Assembly: GCF_012349115.1 (NCBI RefSeq)
Contig: NZ_PQIG01000100.1
Span: forward strand, 62,001-126,000
DNA length: 64,000 nucleotides
Direction: 5' to 3'
DNA from: Rhizobium ruizarguesonis
Lineage (GTDB): Bacteria; Pseudomonadota; Alphaproteobacteria; Rhizobiales; Rhizobiaceae
Shown here: one piece after another, positions 34,126 through 43,579 of the stretch
Position numbering within the stretch: position 1 is the stretch's first letter
How the letters are laid out: the number at the start of each line of letters is the position of its first letter
Translations under genes and position numbers: made by a program
The notes under the pieces: model-generated
Database searches by the model: none
Told to the model about the DNA's origin: nothing
The model's input: the letters and a program-made list of their open reading frames with translations, nothing else

Positions 34126-36318
34126 ATGTCCGGCGTAGCTCGTGATCAGGATGTGGACATAGACCTTGGCCAGTTGGTCCGTGCGGTCTGGGCGCGCCGT
34201 CTGCGGATTTTGACAATCACGCTCGTGGGGGCGGGCGTCGCCTTTGCCGGCGCCAAAATCATGTCGCCGCAATATCGCAGCGAAACACGCATCCTCATCG
34301 AACCCCGTGCGCCGGCCTTCGCCAGCACCCAGCAGATCAACGACGCCAGCGCCGGTCCGCTGATGGACGAACTGAACATCGCCAGCCAGGTGCAGCTTCT
34401 GCAATCGGCCGATCTCCTCAAGAAGGTCATCAACGACCTGAAGCTTTATAACCTGCCGGAATTCGACGATGCCGCCAGCGGCTCGGCGATGAGCAGTATC
34501 CTGGTGAAGCTGCATCTGAAGAAGAACCCGCTGGAGAACCCGCCGGAAGAGCGCGTCATCGACGCGTTCGTCGAACGCCTGCAGGTCTATCAGGTGCCGG
34601 GTTCACGCGTGATCGGCATTAATTTCACCTCCAAGGACCCGAAGCTCGCCGCCGCCATCCCGAACGCCATGGCGAATGTCTATCTTTCCACCCAGAGCGG
34701 CGCCAAGCTCGATTCCAACTCCGAGGCGACCCGCTGGCTGGAGCCGGAGATCGAGGGCCTGCGCCAGAAGGTCAGCGAAGCCGAAAAGAAGGTCGCCGAA
34801 TATCGCACGTCGCACGGGCTGTTGCAGACGAACGGCACGACCACTTTTCCGGCCCAGCAATTGAACGATATCTCCGCCGAGCTGACCCGCGTGCGGGGCG
34901 ACAAGGCCAATGCCGAGGCGCGGGCGCAGGCGGTGCGAAACGCACTGTCCTCGGGCGAGGCCTTCGATACGCTGCCGGACATCATGTCCTCACAGGCGAT
35001 CCAGCGGCTGAAGGGGACGGAATCCGGCCTGCAGTCGCAGATCTCCGATCTGCAGACCAGCCTTCTCAACAACCATCCGCGGCTGAAAAGCCTGCGCGCT
35101 CAGCTCTCCGATATCCGCACCCAGATCCGTCAGGAGACGCAGAAGATCCTGGCGAGCATCGAGAATGAATCCAAGGTTGCGGATCTGAGGGCGAACGAAC
35201 TGGAACGCCAGTCCGACACTGCGCAAGCCAACAGCGCCCGCGCCGGCGAGGACGAGGTCGGTCTGAATGCGCTGGAGCGCGAGGCGAACGCCCAGCGCCA
35301 GTTGCTCGAAACCTATCTGGTGCGCTACCGCGAGGCCGCCTCCCGCGCCGACAGCAATTCGAGCCCAGCGGACGCCCGTATCGTTTCCAGGGCCGTCGAG
35401 CCGGTCGATCCCTATTTCCCGAAGGTAGTGCCGATCGTCGTCGTCGCTGCCGTCGCGACGCTGATCATCAGCGCCATCGTCATCATGCTGTCCGAACTCT
35501 TCAGCGGCCGGGCGCTCCGCCCGACAGATGCGGCCCTGGAGGCAATCGAGGCAGAAGCGGTCGTCGAGGAGAAGCATGTGCCTAAGGCCGCTCCGACCGC
35601 CGCTGCCGCCAGAAAGCCCGTCCAGCCGAGCATGCTTGCCGTTGTCGCGGACGAAGAGGATGTGATCGAGGACGTGAGGGCCGCCGAGGAGGCGCCAAAG
35701 GACGAGCCGGAGGACGAGCCAGAGGACGAGAATGAATTCTCCATCGCCTCAGTTGCAGACTATCTCACCGGCAGCCGCGCACCACTTGCTATCGCAATAT
35801 CTCCGACTGGTGACAATGGCTCGGCGGCGACGGTTTCGCTGACCCGCATGCTCGCCGACGCCGGCCGTCGCGTCATCCTGATCGACATGACCGGTTCCGG
35901 CTACCCCACAGAACTGATGGCCGAGGACCAGACCGCTCTCGGTGTCACCGATCTGCTTTGCGGCGAGGCCGCCTTCGGCGACACGATCCACGGCGATCGC
36001 CTTTCCGATGCCCACCTGATCCCTCAGGGCCAGAGCGACGTCCGCCGCGCCATGCGCGGTGTCGACCGGCTGTCGTTGCTGCTCGATGCACTCGCCGCCG
36101 CCTACGACCTCGTGGTGGTCGAATGCGGTTCGGCCGATGTCGCCGGCGTCTCGCGGCTGACGCGCAGCCGGGACGTCGAGATCATCCTCTCGCTGCCTGA
36201 GGTCGAGGAGACCATCTTCGTTGCGCTGATGACGGAATTCCAGGCTGCAGGCTATGGGCGCGTCGTGCTGATGTCGGGCGGCGAAGGGGTCGAGCAGACA
36301 CTCGGCCGGGCTGCTTGA
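34126..36318 (+). CDS. Polysaccharide co-polymerase (Wzc/GumC-like) with degenerate kinase domain
   Basis: A 730-residue inner-membrane protein. A Wzz domain begins DIDLGQLVRAVWARRLRIL; a long periplasmic coiled-coil section runs to about residue 425, and the second membrane helix is VVPIVVVAAVATLIISAIVI. The cytoplasmic C-terminus is BY-kinase/MinD-like, but the Walker A site reads SPTGDNGSAATV without the Lys, the A' site reads VILIDMTGS, and no Tyr cluster ends the protein, so kinase activity is unlikely. Acidic linker repeats (DEPEDEPEDE) precede the domain. The start at 34126 has GGAG ten bases ahead. Confidence 0.9.
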   Translation: MSGVARDQDVDIDLGQLVRAVWARRLRILTITLVGAGVAFAGAKIMSPQYRSETRILIEPRAPAFASTQQINDASAGPLMDELNIASQVQLLQSADLLKKVINDLKLYNLPEFDDAASGSAMSSILVKLHLKKNPLENPPEERVIDAFVERLQVYQVPGSRVIGINFTSKDPKLAAAIPNAMANVYLSTQSGAKLDSNSEATRWLEPEIEGLRQKVSEAEKKVAEYRTSHGLLQTNGTTTFPAQQLNDISAELTRVRGDKANAEARAQAVRNALSSGEAFDTLPDIMSSQAIQRLKGTESGLQSQISDLQTSLLNNHPRLKSLRAQLSDIRTQIRQETQKILASIENESKVADLRANELERQSDTAQANSARAGEDEVGLNALEREANAQRQLLETYLVRYREAASRADSNSSPADARIVSRAVEPVDPYFPKVVPIVVVAAVATLIISAIVIMLSELFSGRALRPTDAALEAIEAEAVVEEKHVPKAAPTAAAARKPVQPSMLAVVADEEDVIEDVRAAEEAPKDEPEDEPEDENEFSIASVADYLTGSRAPLAIAISPTGDNGSAATVSLTRMLADAGRRVILIDMTGSGYPTELMAEDQTALGVTDLLCGEAAFGDTIHGDRLSDAHLIPQGQSDVRRAMRGVDRLSLLLDALAAAYDLVVVECGSADVAGVSRLTRSRDVEIILSLPEVEETIFVALMTEFQAAGYGRVVLMSGGEGVEQTLGRAA

Positions 36319-36322
36319 ACGG

Positions 36323-37561
36323 TTAGCCGATCCGTGCCCGGATGCCCTGGGCGAATTTATAGAGCTTCGGGCGCGCCTTGATATGCGCCTTGCCGCGGGT
36401 GACGATCCGGTGTGCGGCGCCGGCGATCACACCGAACGGCGAAACCGGCAGCACCACGTCGTAGTGTGCGGTCTCGATCGGCGCCCAGGAGCGCTTGTAG
36501 GTCTGGTCGCCGAGGCCAAAATCAAAAAGCGCGATAGCCTTGCCATGCAATCCCGAAATGGTCTGCCAATAGAGGAATTCGCCGGGGCTCGTATCCGCCA
36601 CGAGCTCTTCGTCGATCGCGCCGAACTGGCAGATGATGTGGTCGCCCTTGCGCGAGATGCCTGATATCGCGGCGATCTTACCCTCATGCGCGCCCTTGAG
36701 CCGGAGCACATGCATCTGCAGCCCGAAATACTGCTTGCTGTCATCCAGCTTGTCGAGCAGGCCGTGCAGGAAAGCCTGCGTTTCCCTGTTGGCGAAGACG
36801 TCGGGTAGGCCGAGGCTGGCGAAGCGGGCGCTCTTCAGGCGGAAGAAGATATCGAGCAGACCGTGTTGTTCTTCCGATGTCTCGGGAACGACATATTCGA
36901 AGCCGCCGGCCGCCTCGAGGCGCTTCGACTGAACACGAAATTTCTTGCGCCGGTTCTTGGCATTGAGCTGCTTCAGTGTGTCCTCGAAAGCGGGAAGGAA
37001 CGGCAGCTGATAGGCGTGATTCTGATTCTGCACCATCGGCAGCCCCTTAAGCGGGCTCTCTCGTCCGCGCCATTCCAGCGGAATGTTCTGCAGCAGTAGC
37101 AGATCGGCCCGGCCCTTGAGCGCCTGCTGAAGCTGGCCGGCGAACTTGCCGGTATCGATGGTCCCGCCGCTTTCTGCAAAATCCTCGGAGAAAAGGCCTG
37201 TATTGATGTTGCTGTGATCGGCGGCGATGAACTTCGCGATCGCGAGCCCCCGGGACTTGACGATTTCGACCGGCAGAATGAAAGTCGTCTGGCCTGCGTG
37301 GATGCCTTTGAGGATCGCCAGCGGCCGCTGGAAAGCGCTCACCCAGGCGGCGCACCAGTCGTAGCTCTGATGGAGTGATTGGAGATTGTCGCGCTCCAGC
37401 GCCCGCCACTCATGCTCAAGCGGCTGCATCGTGTCGAAGACTTCGATGTCGATTTCAGCCATGGCGAGTTTCATGCTCAGCTGGCGCAGGCGCGAAATGG
37501 CCGTATCGGCCAGCGCGTTGTCGGACGGCTGTTCATGGACATCGAGCTTTTGCGTCTGCAC
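36323..37561 (-). CDS. CelD/BcsL-like GNAT-fold protein
   Basis: A 412-residue cytosolic protein of the BcsL/CelD N-terminal plus Acetyltransf_6 type, often encoded with exopolysaccharide genes. The N-terminal half has LEHEWRALERDNLQSLHQSY followed by WCAAWVSAFQ; the GNAT half has NRRKKFRVQSKRLEAAGGF and FLYWQTISGLHGKAIALFDFG. It probably acylates a polymer precursor. It is convergent with the PCP gene (5 bases apart). Confidence 0.85.
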   Translation of the reverse strand: MQTQKLDVHEQPSDNALADTAISRLRQLSMKLAMAEIDIEVFDTMQPLEHEWRALERDNLQSLHQSYDWCAAWVSAFQRPLAILKGIHAGQTTFILPVEIVKSRGLAIAKFIAADHSNINTGLFSEDFAESGGTIDTGKFAGQLQQALKGRADLLLLQNIPLEWRGRESPLKGLPMVQNQNHAYQLPFLPAFEDTLKQLNAKNRRKKFRVQSKRLEAAGGFEYVVPETSEEQHGLLDIFFRLKSARFASLGLPDVFANRETQAFLHGLLDKLDDSKQYFGLQMHVLRLKGAHEGKIAAISGISRKGDHIICQFGAIDEELVADTSPGEFLYWQTISGLHGKAIALFDFGLGDQTYKRSWAPIETAHYDVVLPVSPFGVIAGAAHRIVTRGKAHIKARPKLYKFAQGIRARIG

Positions 37562-37681
37562 GGTTTTCTCCGGTCAAGAATGCTGAACGGGAAGGTAGGT
37601 ATGGCAGACGTATATTTGGTTTAACCGCATCCGATGGGCGAGGTTTTCCGCAGATCACGGTTATTCGGCCGTTAATGGCCC

Positions 37682-37787
37682 TAAAGCATGTCGCACAAAA
37701 GTGTGCAGCGGTTTTGCGACAACGACATGCGTAAAAACAAAGACCTAAAGCGCGACAAGCGAATCTGAAAGATCGCGACGTGCTTTA
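37682..37787. repeat. Palindromic intergenic repeat, family B
   Basis: Two palindromes occur. One is bounded by GCATGTCGCACAAAA and its partner TTTTGCGACAACGACATGC; the other is bounded by TAAAGCGCG and CGTGCTTTA. The form is that of rhizobial intergenic mosaic elements. Related copies are at 5755 and 56820. Its right edge supplies the stop codon of the DUF2842 gene. Confidence 0.85.
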
Positions 37788-37994
37788 GCGCTGCGGGGGG
37801 CCGGCCATCCATTTGATGATCACCATCGCCGGCAAGACCCATAGCAGGCCGGTGAGCAGGAAGTAGAGCAGATGTCCCCACCAGGGCGCGTTGCCGAGCG
37901 TTGCCACCGCGATCGTATTCGCCACCAGCGCGTAGACGAGCACGAGCACGATGATGAGGATCGTGCCGATGAATTTGCGGAGGCGGACGGGCAT
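37785..37994 (-). CDS. DUF2842 membrane protein
   Basis: A 69-residue protein with two membrane helices (GTILIIVLVLVYALVANTIA and LLYFLLTGLLWVLPAMVIIKW), typical of alphaproteobacterial DUF2842. It is encoded divergently from heme A synthase, the usual neighbour. The TAA stop lies in the edge of the family B repeat, so the last residues may differ from relatives. Confidence 0.85.
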   Translation of the reverse strand: MPVRLRKFIGTILIIVLVLVYALVANTIAVATLGNAPWWGHLLYFLLTGLLWVLPAMVIIKWMAGPPQR

Positions 37995-38109
37995 CGGTTA
38001 TCTCTCGGCATGGACGGGTCGAACCGGCGCGACGGCATGCCGCAAAGGTTCGGGGCTTGTTTTGCATGAGCCGGTGGGGCAAATCAACTGCCGGATAGAA
38101 GGAGACATC

Positions 38110-39213
38110 ATGGCCGTCGCAAACCCGACCACGGAACAGGCGATCCTGAGCGAGGTGCGCAAGCAGAACCGCGACCGCCGCGCCTTGCGCCTCTGGCTCG
38201 GTTTCGTGCTTTTGGCGCTCTTCTGTCTCGTGCTCGTCGGCGGCGCCACGCGGCTGACCAATTCCGGCCTGTCAATCACGGAATGGAAGCCGATCCACGG
38301 CGTCATCCCGCCGCTGTCGGCTGCCGAATGGGAGGAGGAATTCCGCCTCTACCAGCGCATTCCCGAATTTCAGCAGCTGAACAACTCCATGACCGTCGAT
38401 GAGTTCAAAGGCATCTTCTGGTGGGAATGGGCGCACCGGCTGATCGCCCGCGGCATCGGCGTGATCTTCGCGCTGCCGCTCATCTATTTCTGGCTGACGG
38501 GGCGGATCGAAAAACGTCTGCGCTGGCCGCTCGTCGGCATCCTGGCGCTCGGCGGCCTGCAGGGTTTTATCGGTTGGTGGATGGTGTCCTCGGGCCTGTC
38601 CGTCCGCACCGACGTCAGCCAGTACAGGCTCGCAACGCATCTCGTCATGGCCTGCATGATCTTTGCCGGTTGCATGTGGATCATGCGCGGTCTCTCCAGA
38701 CATTCCGACGATCCGGCGCCGGCACGAAGCTCGCGCGGTTTTGCCGCCGCGATCGCCATTTTTGCGCTGTTCCAGATCTATCTTGGCGCGCTGGTGGCGG
38801 GCCTCGACGCCGGTTTTTCCTACAATACCTGGCCGCTGATGGATGGCGCCGTCATTCCCTCCGATCTGCTGATCCAGCAGCCCTTCTGGATCAATGCCTT
38901 CGAGAACCCGAAGACGGTGCAGTTCATCCATCGCATCGGCGCCTATACGCTGTTCGCACTGACGCTGATCAACATGGTGATCGCCCTTCGCGCAGCACCT
39001 TGGACCACCCATGCACGCCGAGCCGTCCTGCTCTTCGCGCTGGTTACGCTGCAGGCAGCGATCGGCATAGCCACGCTGCTGATGCAGGTGCCGCTTCACT
39101 GGGGCCTGCTACACCAGGCCGGTGCGCTTGTGGTTTTCGGCTTCGCCGTCGCCAACTGGCGCGGCTTTTACGGCGAATATCCGCACGGGACGATGATCGC
39201 CGAACGCGACTGA
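38110..39213 (+). CDS. ctaA: Heme A synthase (COX15/CtaA)
   Basis: A 367-residue inner-membrane enzyme with eight helices that oxidises the C8 methyl of heme O to the formyl of heme A for aa3 oxidases. It shows the duplicated core with heme-ligand His residues (EWAHRLIARG, ATHLVMAC, FIHRIGAYTLF, LHQAGALVVF) and the family opening VGGATRLTNSGLSITEWKP. The start at 38110 follows GAAGGAG. Upstream in-frame codons are rejected as low quality. Confidence 0.95.
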   Translation: MAVANPTTEQAILSEVRKQNRDRRALRLWLGFVLLALFCLVLVGGATRLTNSGLSITEWKPIHGVIPPLSAAEWEEEFRLYQRIPEFQQLNNSMTVDEFKGIFWWEWAHRLIARGIGVIFALPLIYFWLTGRIEKRLRWPLVGILALGGLQGFIGWWMVSSGLSVRTDVSQYRLATHLVMACMIFAGCMWIMRGLSRHSDDPAPARSSRGFAAAIAIFALFQIYLGALVAGLDAGFSYNTWPLMDGAVIPSDLLIQQPFWINAFENPKTVQFIHRIGAYTLFALTLINMVIALRAAPWTTHARRAVLLFALVTLQAAIGIATLLMQVPLHWGLLHQAGALVVFGFAVANWRGFYGEYPHGTMIAERD

Positions 39214-39238
39214 AGCGAGCGGCTTCTCGGGGGTGGAT

Positions 39239-40030
39239 CTACCGTAGCACGCTGTCGAGCAGCGGCATGCCGATGATCGCGGCGGCGGCGATCAGGATGT
39301 AGCAGGCGATGCGGAAGGTCCGCTCCTCGGCAAGCCCGAACAGTTTCGAGCCGCCGTAGAGCCCGACCGCATAAGTCGGCAGGATGACGGCGGTGAGCGC
39401 GAAGACGGCAGGCACGAACAGTCCGCCGACATAATAGCTGATGGCGCTGAAGACAGACGAGATCGAGAAATAGAGAACGACATTCGCCCTGACGCGGGTG
39501 AAGTCGCTTTTGCCGCCAAGCCAGTAGGCGACGACCGGCGGTCCGCCGAGCTGCGCGGCGCCGCTGAAAAGCCCGGCGATCAGGCCGACGCCGCTGGTGA
39601 GCGGTGCGGACGCCTCCCCGTGATAGCGCCATCCCGATACCAGTAGCGCAAGCAGGCAGATGGCGATGATCGTGATACTCCAGCGCAAGAGCATCGGGTC
39701 GAGCAGCGCCAGCATCGCCGTGCCGGCCGGCACTCCAAGGGCGGCCCCCGCCGCCATGACGAAGACCTCGGGTCGGTTGGCGCCGCGCCAGGCGGAAGGG
39801 ATCATCCCAAGCGCCGCAATGCCGTCGATGACGAGCAGGATCGGCGAGATCAGCTTCGGCCCGACGATCGCGCCGCCGAGCGGAATGAAGATCAATGCGG
39901 CGCCAAAGCCCGAAAAGCCGCGGGCAAGCCCGGCGATGAAGGCAAACGTCATCAGCGCATAGATGCCATGATCGGGCAGGGCGGCGGCAAACCATGCGCT
40001 TACGCCAGCGATAAGCGCATCGAGCGTCAT
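39239..40030 (-). CDS. TSUP family (TauE/SafE) membrane transporter
   Basis: A 263-residue protein with seven to eight membrane helices in two repeats. The repeat motifs FIAGLARGFSGFGAALIFIP and VGLIAGLFSGAAQLGGPPVV are those of the sulfite/organosulfonate exporter TauE/SafE family. The substrate is unknown, possibly sulfite or a sulfonate. It is convergent with ctaA. Confidence 0.88.
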   Translation of the reverse strand: MTLDALIAGVSAWFAAALPDHGIYALMTFAFIAGLARGFSGFGAALIFIPLGGAIVGPKLISPILLVIDGIAALGMIPSAWRGANRPEVFVMAAGAALGVPAGTAMLALLDPMLLRWSITIIAICLLALLVSGWRYHGEASAPLTSGVGLIAGLFSGAAQLGGPPVVAYWLGGKSDFTRVRANVVLYFSISSVFSAISYYVGGLFVPAVFALTAVILPTYAVGLYGGSKLFGLAEERTFRIACYILIAAAAIIGMPLLDSVLR

Positions 40031-40211
40031 GACGTCAGGCTCCGTGATTCGGGATTGGCAGCGAGGAGGGTCTCGCTCTCATAGCCCAATCATCATCGAT
40101 GATCGAGCCGAAAGCCATGCAACGGCCGCCGAGGCAAACGGCCGCTAGAAAGATCATGATGAAGACATCGACACAAGCTCAAGCGGCATCCACGCGGCTG
40201 CCGGTCGCGCC

Positions 40212-41144
40212 TCACGACGCGAGCATCAGGTCCATGTTCTGCACAGCAGCGCCCGAGGCACCCTTGCCGAGATTGTCGAGCAGAGCCACAAGGTTCACCT
40301 GCGATGCACCTGATGTGCCGAAGACGAAGAGCTTCATCGTGTCCTTGCCTTCGAGCTCGACGGCGTTGATGCGGGGCAAGGCCTTGCTTTCGGCCAGCGG
40401 CACGACACTGACAATATCCTGGCCGGCATAATGGGCGACGAGTGCGGCATGAATGCTTTCCATCGTCGTGCCCTCGGCGAGATCGTCGAGATGCAGCGGC
40501 ACCTGTACGATCATGCCCTGCGCGAACTTGCCGACCGACGGCGAGAAGATCGGTGCGCGATCGAGCAAGCCGTGCACGGTCATCTCGGGCACGTGTTTAT
40601 GGGTGAGCGGCAGGCCGTAGAGGAAATGCGGCGCGGTGATCGCATCCGGGTGATCCGGGTTTTCCATCTGCGCGATCATCTGCTTGCCGCCGCCGGTATA
40701 GCCGGAGACCGCGTTGACCGTGATCGGATAGCCGTCCGGCAGAATGCCGGCGGCGCGCAGCGGCCGGATGAGGCCGATCGCTCCCGTGGGATAGCAGCCG
40801 GGATTGGCAACGAAACGGGCGGCCCTGATCCTGTCGGCCTGCGCACCGTCCATTTCGGCAAAGCCATAGGCCCAGCCGGGATTGACGCGGAAGGCGGTCG
40901 AGGTGTCGATGACGCGCACATTGTTGTTGGCTGAAACCATCTGCACCGCTTCCTTCGACGCATCGTCGGGCAGGCAGAGAATGGCGATATCGGCGCTGTT
41001 CAGCATGTCCTCGCGCATGGCGGCGTTGCGCCGCTCTGCTTCGGGTATGGACAGAAGCTCGACATCGTGGCGGCCGGCCATGCGCGTGCGGATCTGCAGA
41101 CCCGTCGTGCCGTGTTCGCCGTCGATGAAGATTTTCGGTGCCAT
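40212..41144 (-). CDS. argC: N-acetyl-gamma-glutamyl-phosphate reductase, type 2
   Basis: A 310-residue NADPH enzyme of arginine synthesis that reduces N-acetylglutamyl-phosphate to the semialdehyde. The N-terminus PKIFIDGEHGTTGLQIRTRM and the catalytic Cys in FVANPGCYPTGAIGLI identify the short type 2 form used by rhizobia. SGYTGGGKQMI and YGLPLTHKHVPEM are further conserved blocks. It follows speB in the same direction with a 60-base gap; both act in arginine-linked nitrogen metabolism. Confidence 0.94.
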   Translation of the reverse strand: MAPKIFIDGEHGTTGLQIRTRMAGRHDVELLSIPEAERRNAAMREDMLNSADIAILCLPDDASKEAVQMVSANNNVRVIDTSTAFRVNPGWAYGFAEMDGAQADRIRAARFVANPGCYPTGAIGLIRPLRAAGILPDGYPITVNAVSGYTGGGKQMIAQMENPDHPDAITAPHFLYGLPLTHKHVPEMTVHGLLDRAPIFSPSVGKFAQGMIVQVPLHLDDLAEGTTMESIHAALVAHYAGQDIVSVVPLAESKALPRINAVELEGKDTMKLFVFGTSGASQVNLVALLDNLGKGASGAAVQNMDLMLAS

Positions 41145-41204
41145 GTTAAACCTGCGCTTTCAATGGGTTCTGAAGGTTTCCGGATTCAGTTTGAGGATAA
41201 TAGG

Positions 41205-42167
41205 TCAGCCTTGTGACACGGCGATGGCGCGTCGCTCCGCATGAAGCCCCAGCATATACATTGCGACCGTTGCCCCCGCAATGGCGGTGATATCGGCATG
41301 ATCGTAGGGCGGCGATACCTCGACGATGTCGGCGCCGCGGATATCGAGCTGGTGCAGACGCTGCAGCACCGAGAGGATCTTGGCGCTCGACGGTCCGCCT
41401 GAAACCGGCGTGCCGGTGCCCGGCGCAAAGGCAGGATCGAGGCAATCGATATCGAAGGTGAGATAGGCCGGCGCCCCGCGCGTATGGGAGATGATCGCCG
41501 AGGCGATATCGCTGGCGCTCATCTCCTCGACTTGGTGACCGTAGAGAATATTGACGCCGCAATCCTCCGGCGCATGGGTGCGGATGCCGATCTGGATCGA
41601 GCGGTCGGGATCGATGATGCCCTCGCGGGCGGCCCGCGCCACGAAAGAGCCATGGTCGATGCGACGTTCCTCGTCGAACCAGGTGTCCTGATGGGCGTCG
41701 AACTGCACGAGCGCCAGCGGCCCATGTTTTGCCACATGGGCTTTCAGCAGCGGCCAGGTGACGTAATGATCGCCGCCGAGCGTCAGCAGGAAGGCACCGC
41801 TGTCGAGAATGACATTCGCCTGGCGTTCGATAGCGGCTGGGGTGTCTTGATGATTGCCATAATCGAGCAGGCAATCGCCGTAGTCGATCACCGCCATTTC
41901 CGCGAAGAGGTCGCGGTTGAAGGGATATTGCGCATCATTGTCGAAGATCGCCGAGGCGCGCCGGATCGCCTGTGGCCCGAAACGTGTGCCCGGCCTGTTC
42001 GAGGTCGCGGCATCGAAGGGAATGCCCCAGACGGCGACGTCGACGCCGGCGAGCTCCTTGGTGAAGCGGCGGCGCATGAAGGACAGTGCGCCGGCAAAGG
42101 TCGGGTCGCTGGCGGCGGAAGTGAGGCTGGTCGCGGTGAAGGCGTGGTCAATTGATCTGTTCGCCAA
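41205..42167 (-). CDS. speB: Agmatinase (ureohydrolase family)
   Basis: A 320-residue Mn-dependent hydrolase converting agmatine to putrescine and urea. Metal-binding motifs are intact: LTLGGDHYVTWP, VQFDAHQDTW and YLTFDIDCLDPAFAPGTGTP. The start appears to be TTG at 42167, placed after AGGAG with 6-base spacing; the ATG found 5 bases earlier in another frame opens a different protein and is a decoy. The call is agmatinase by overall similarity; guanidinobutyrase cannot be excluded. Confidence 0.88.
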   Translation of the reverse strand: MANRSIDHAFTATSLTSAASDPTFAGALSFMRRRFTKELAGVDVAVWGIPFDAATSNRPGTRFGPQAIRRASAIFDNDAQYPFNRDLFAEMAVIDYGDCLLDYGNHQDTPAAIERQANVILDSGAFLLTLGGDHYVTWPLLKAHVAKHGPLALVQFDAHQDTWFDEERRIDHGSFVARAAREGIIDPDRSIQIGIRTHAPEDCGVNILYGHQVEEMSASDIASAIISHTRGAPAYLTFDIDCLDPAFAPGTGTPVSGGPSSAKILSVLQRLHQLDIRGADIVEVSPPYDHADITAIAGATVAMYMLGLHAERRAIAVSQG

Positions 42168-42391
42168 GTCATGCTCCTTTTTTCGGTCGCAAAACCATAG
42201 TCGCGTTCGATGCGGACGCTGCATTGCATGATCGCCGTTGACGTGAGGATGTCGAGCGGCGGTTCTCTCGCGAAGGAATTGGCCGATCCCCCACGCGCAG
42301 AAAGGGGTAGGCGAGGTGCGGACAGATTTCAAGCAATCGTTCGGACGACGGCCGCTCGTTATCGTCGAGCGACCGTCATTCGCTCGTCTGC

Positions 42392-43579
42392 CTATCGGGC
42401 CGGCTTCCGAAGGCACCACAACCCAACCAGCGTTGTCAGCGCGGTCGCTGAGACATAGCCCGCGAGCGGCCAGGCGCTGTCACTGCCGAGCAGAATCACG
42501 AAGAAGGTTCCGGCAATGCCGACGATGATGCTCGCGACGCAGGAATAGAGCGCGACCGCCGTCCCGGCCGTGTCGCCAAAGGCGTCGAGCGCGCCGTTGG
42601 CGGTGACCGCCGTCGCAACGACGATGCCGATCGCGATGATCCACATCGGCACGACGAAGCTGACGAGGGAAGGCTGCAGAAGCAGCTCTCCAAAGGCAAG
42701 CAGCACGGCGCCGAAAAGCAGCATTGCCATGCCTCTGGCAAGGCTGCCTGCAATGCCCCAGCGCATGACGAAGCGTTTGGCGAAACGCGCCGTCACGATC
42801 ATCACCAGCGCCACCGTGGCAAAGACGACGCTGAAGCCGATGCCGGAGAAACCCGCTCTATCGATCAGGACACGGGGTGCCGTCGAGAAGAAGACGAAGA
42901 AGGCGCCCATCGCCGTGCTGAAGCCGCCCGTATAAACCCAGAAGGGAAGGCTTGTAAGGATCGGGCGGAGAGCGATCTTCGCCGTGACGGCAGGGCGGGT
43001 TTCGTGCCACCGCATGCCGGCGTTGAAAAGAGTGGCAACCGAAAGGAGGCCGATGACGAGGAAGATGGCGCGCCAGCCGAAGCGATCCGCGATCAGGGCT
43101 CCGATGATCGGGCCGAGTGCGGGCACGAAAGAGAGGATGGAGCCGAGAAGGCTATAGATCGTGCTGCTTTCGGGACGCCCGGCGTAGACGTCACGCACTG
43201 TGGCGAAAGTTGCGACGAGGGTCGCCGACGCGCCGACTGCCTGCAGCAATCTCAAGACCATAAAGATCGGCGCCGACGAGGAGCCGGCAAGCAGGAAGGA
43301 TGAAGCGGCAAAGAGTGCAGCACCTCCAAGCAGGACGGGCCGTCGTCCGACAATATCGGAAATTGGGCCGAAGACCATTTGGCCGACACCGAGCACGAGC
43401 ATGTAGAGGCTGAGGGTCAGTTGGATGACGGACGGCGAAGTGCCGAGCGCCTCCGGCATGACCGGCACGATCGGCAGATAGATATCCATGGCAAGCGAAG
43501 CCAGGATGTCGAACGGTGCCATCAGCAGCAAGGCTGCCGGCAGGGAATAGGTCCAGGGCTGGATTTTGGGATAAGACAT
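42392..43579 (-). CDS. MFS drug efflux pump, FloR/CmlA-like
   Basis: A 395-residue, 12-helix major facilitator of the DHA1/Bcr group. The stretches LPAALLLMAPFDILASLAMD, IQLTLSLYMLVLGVGQMVFG, LLQAVGASATLVATFATVRD and FFVFFSTAPRVLIDRAGFS closely follow the phenicol exporters FloR and CmlA as I recall them. Motif A (GPISDIVGRRP) and motif C are present. The ATG at 43579 gives the family N-terminus; an earlier TTG would add six residues. It is chromosomal, flanked by core genes with no mobile element beside it. Confidence 0.85.
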   Translation of the reverse strand: MSYPKIQPWTYSLPAALLLMAPFDILASLAMDIYLPIVPVMPEALGTSPSVIQLTLSLYMLVLGVGQMVFGPISDIVGRRPVLLGGAALFAASSFLLAGSSSAPIFMVLRLLQAVGASATLVATFATVRDVYAGRPESSTIYSLLGSILSFVPALGPIIGALIADRFGWRAIFLVIGLLSVATLFNAGMRWHETRPAVTAKIALRPILTSLPFWVYTGGFSTAMGAFFVFFSTAPRVLIDRAGFSGIGFSVVFATVALVMIVTARFAKRFVMRWGIAGSLARGMAMLLFGAVLLAFGELLLQPSLVSFVVPMWIIAIGIVVATAVTANGALDAFGDTAGTAVALYSCVASIIVGIAGTFFVILLGSDSAWPLAGYVSATALTTLVGLWCLRKPAR

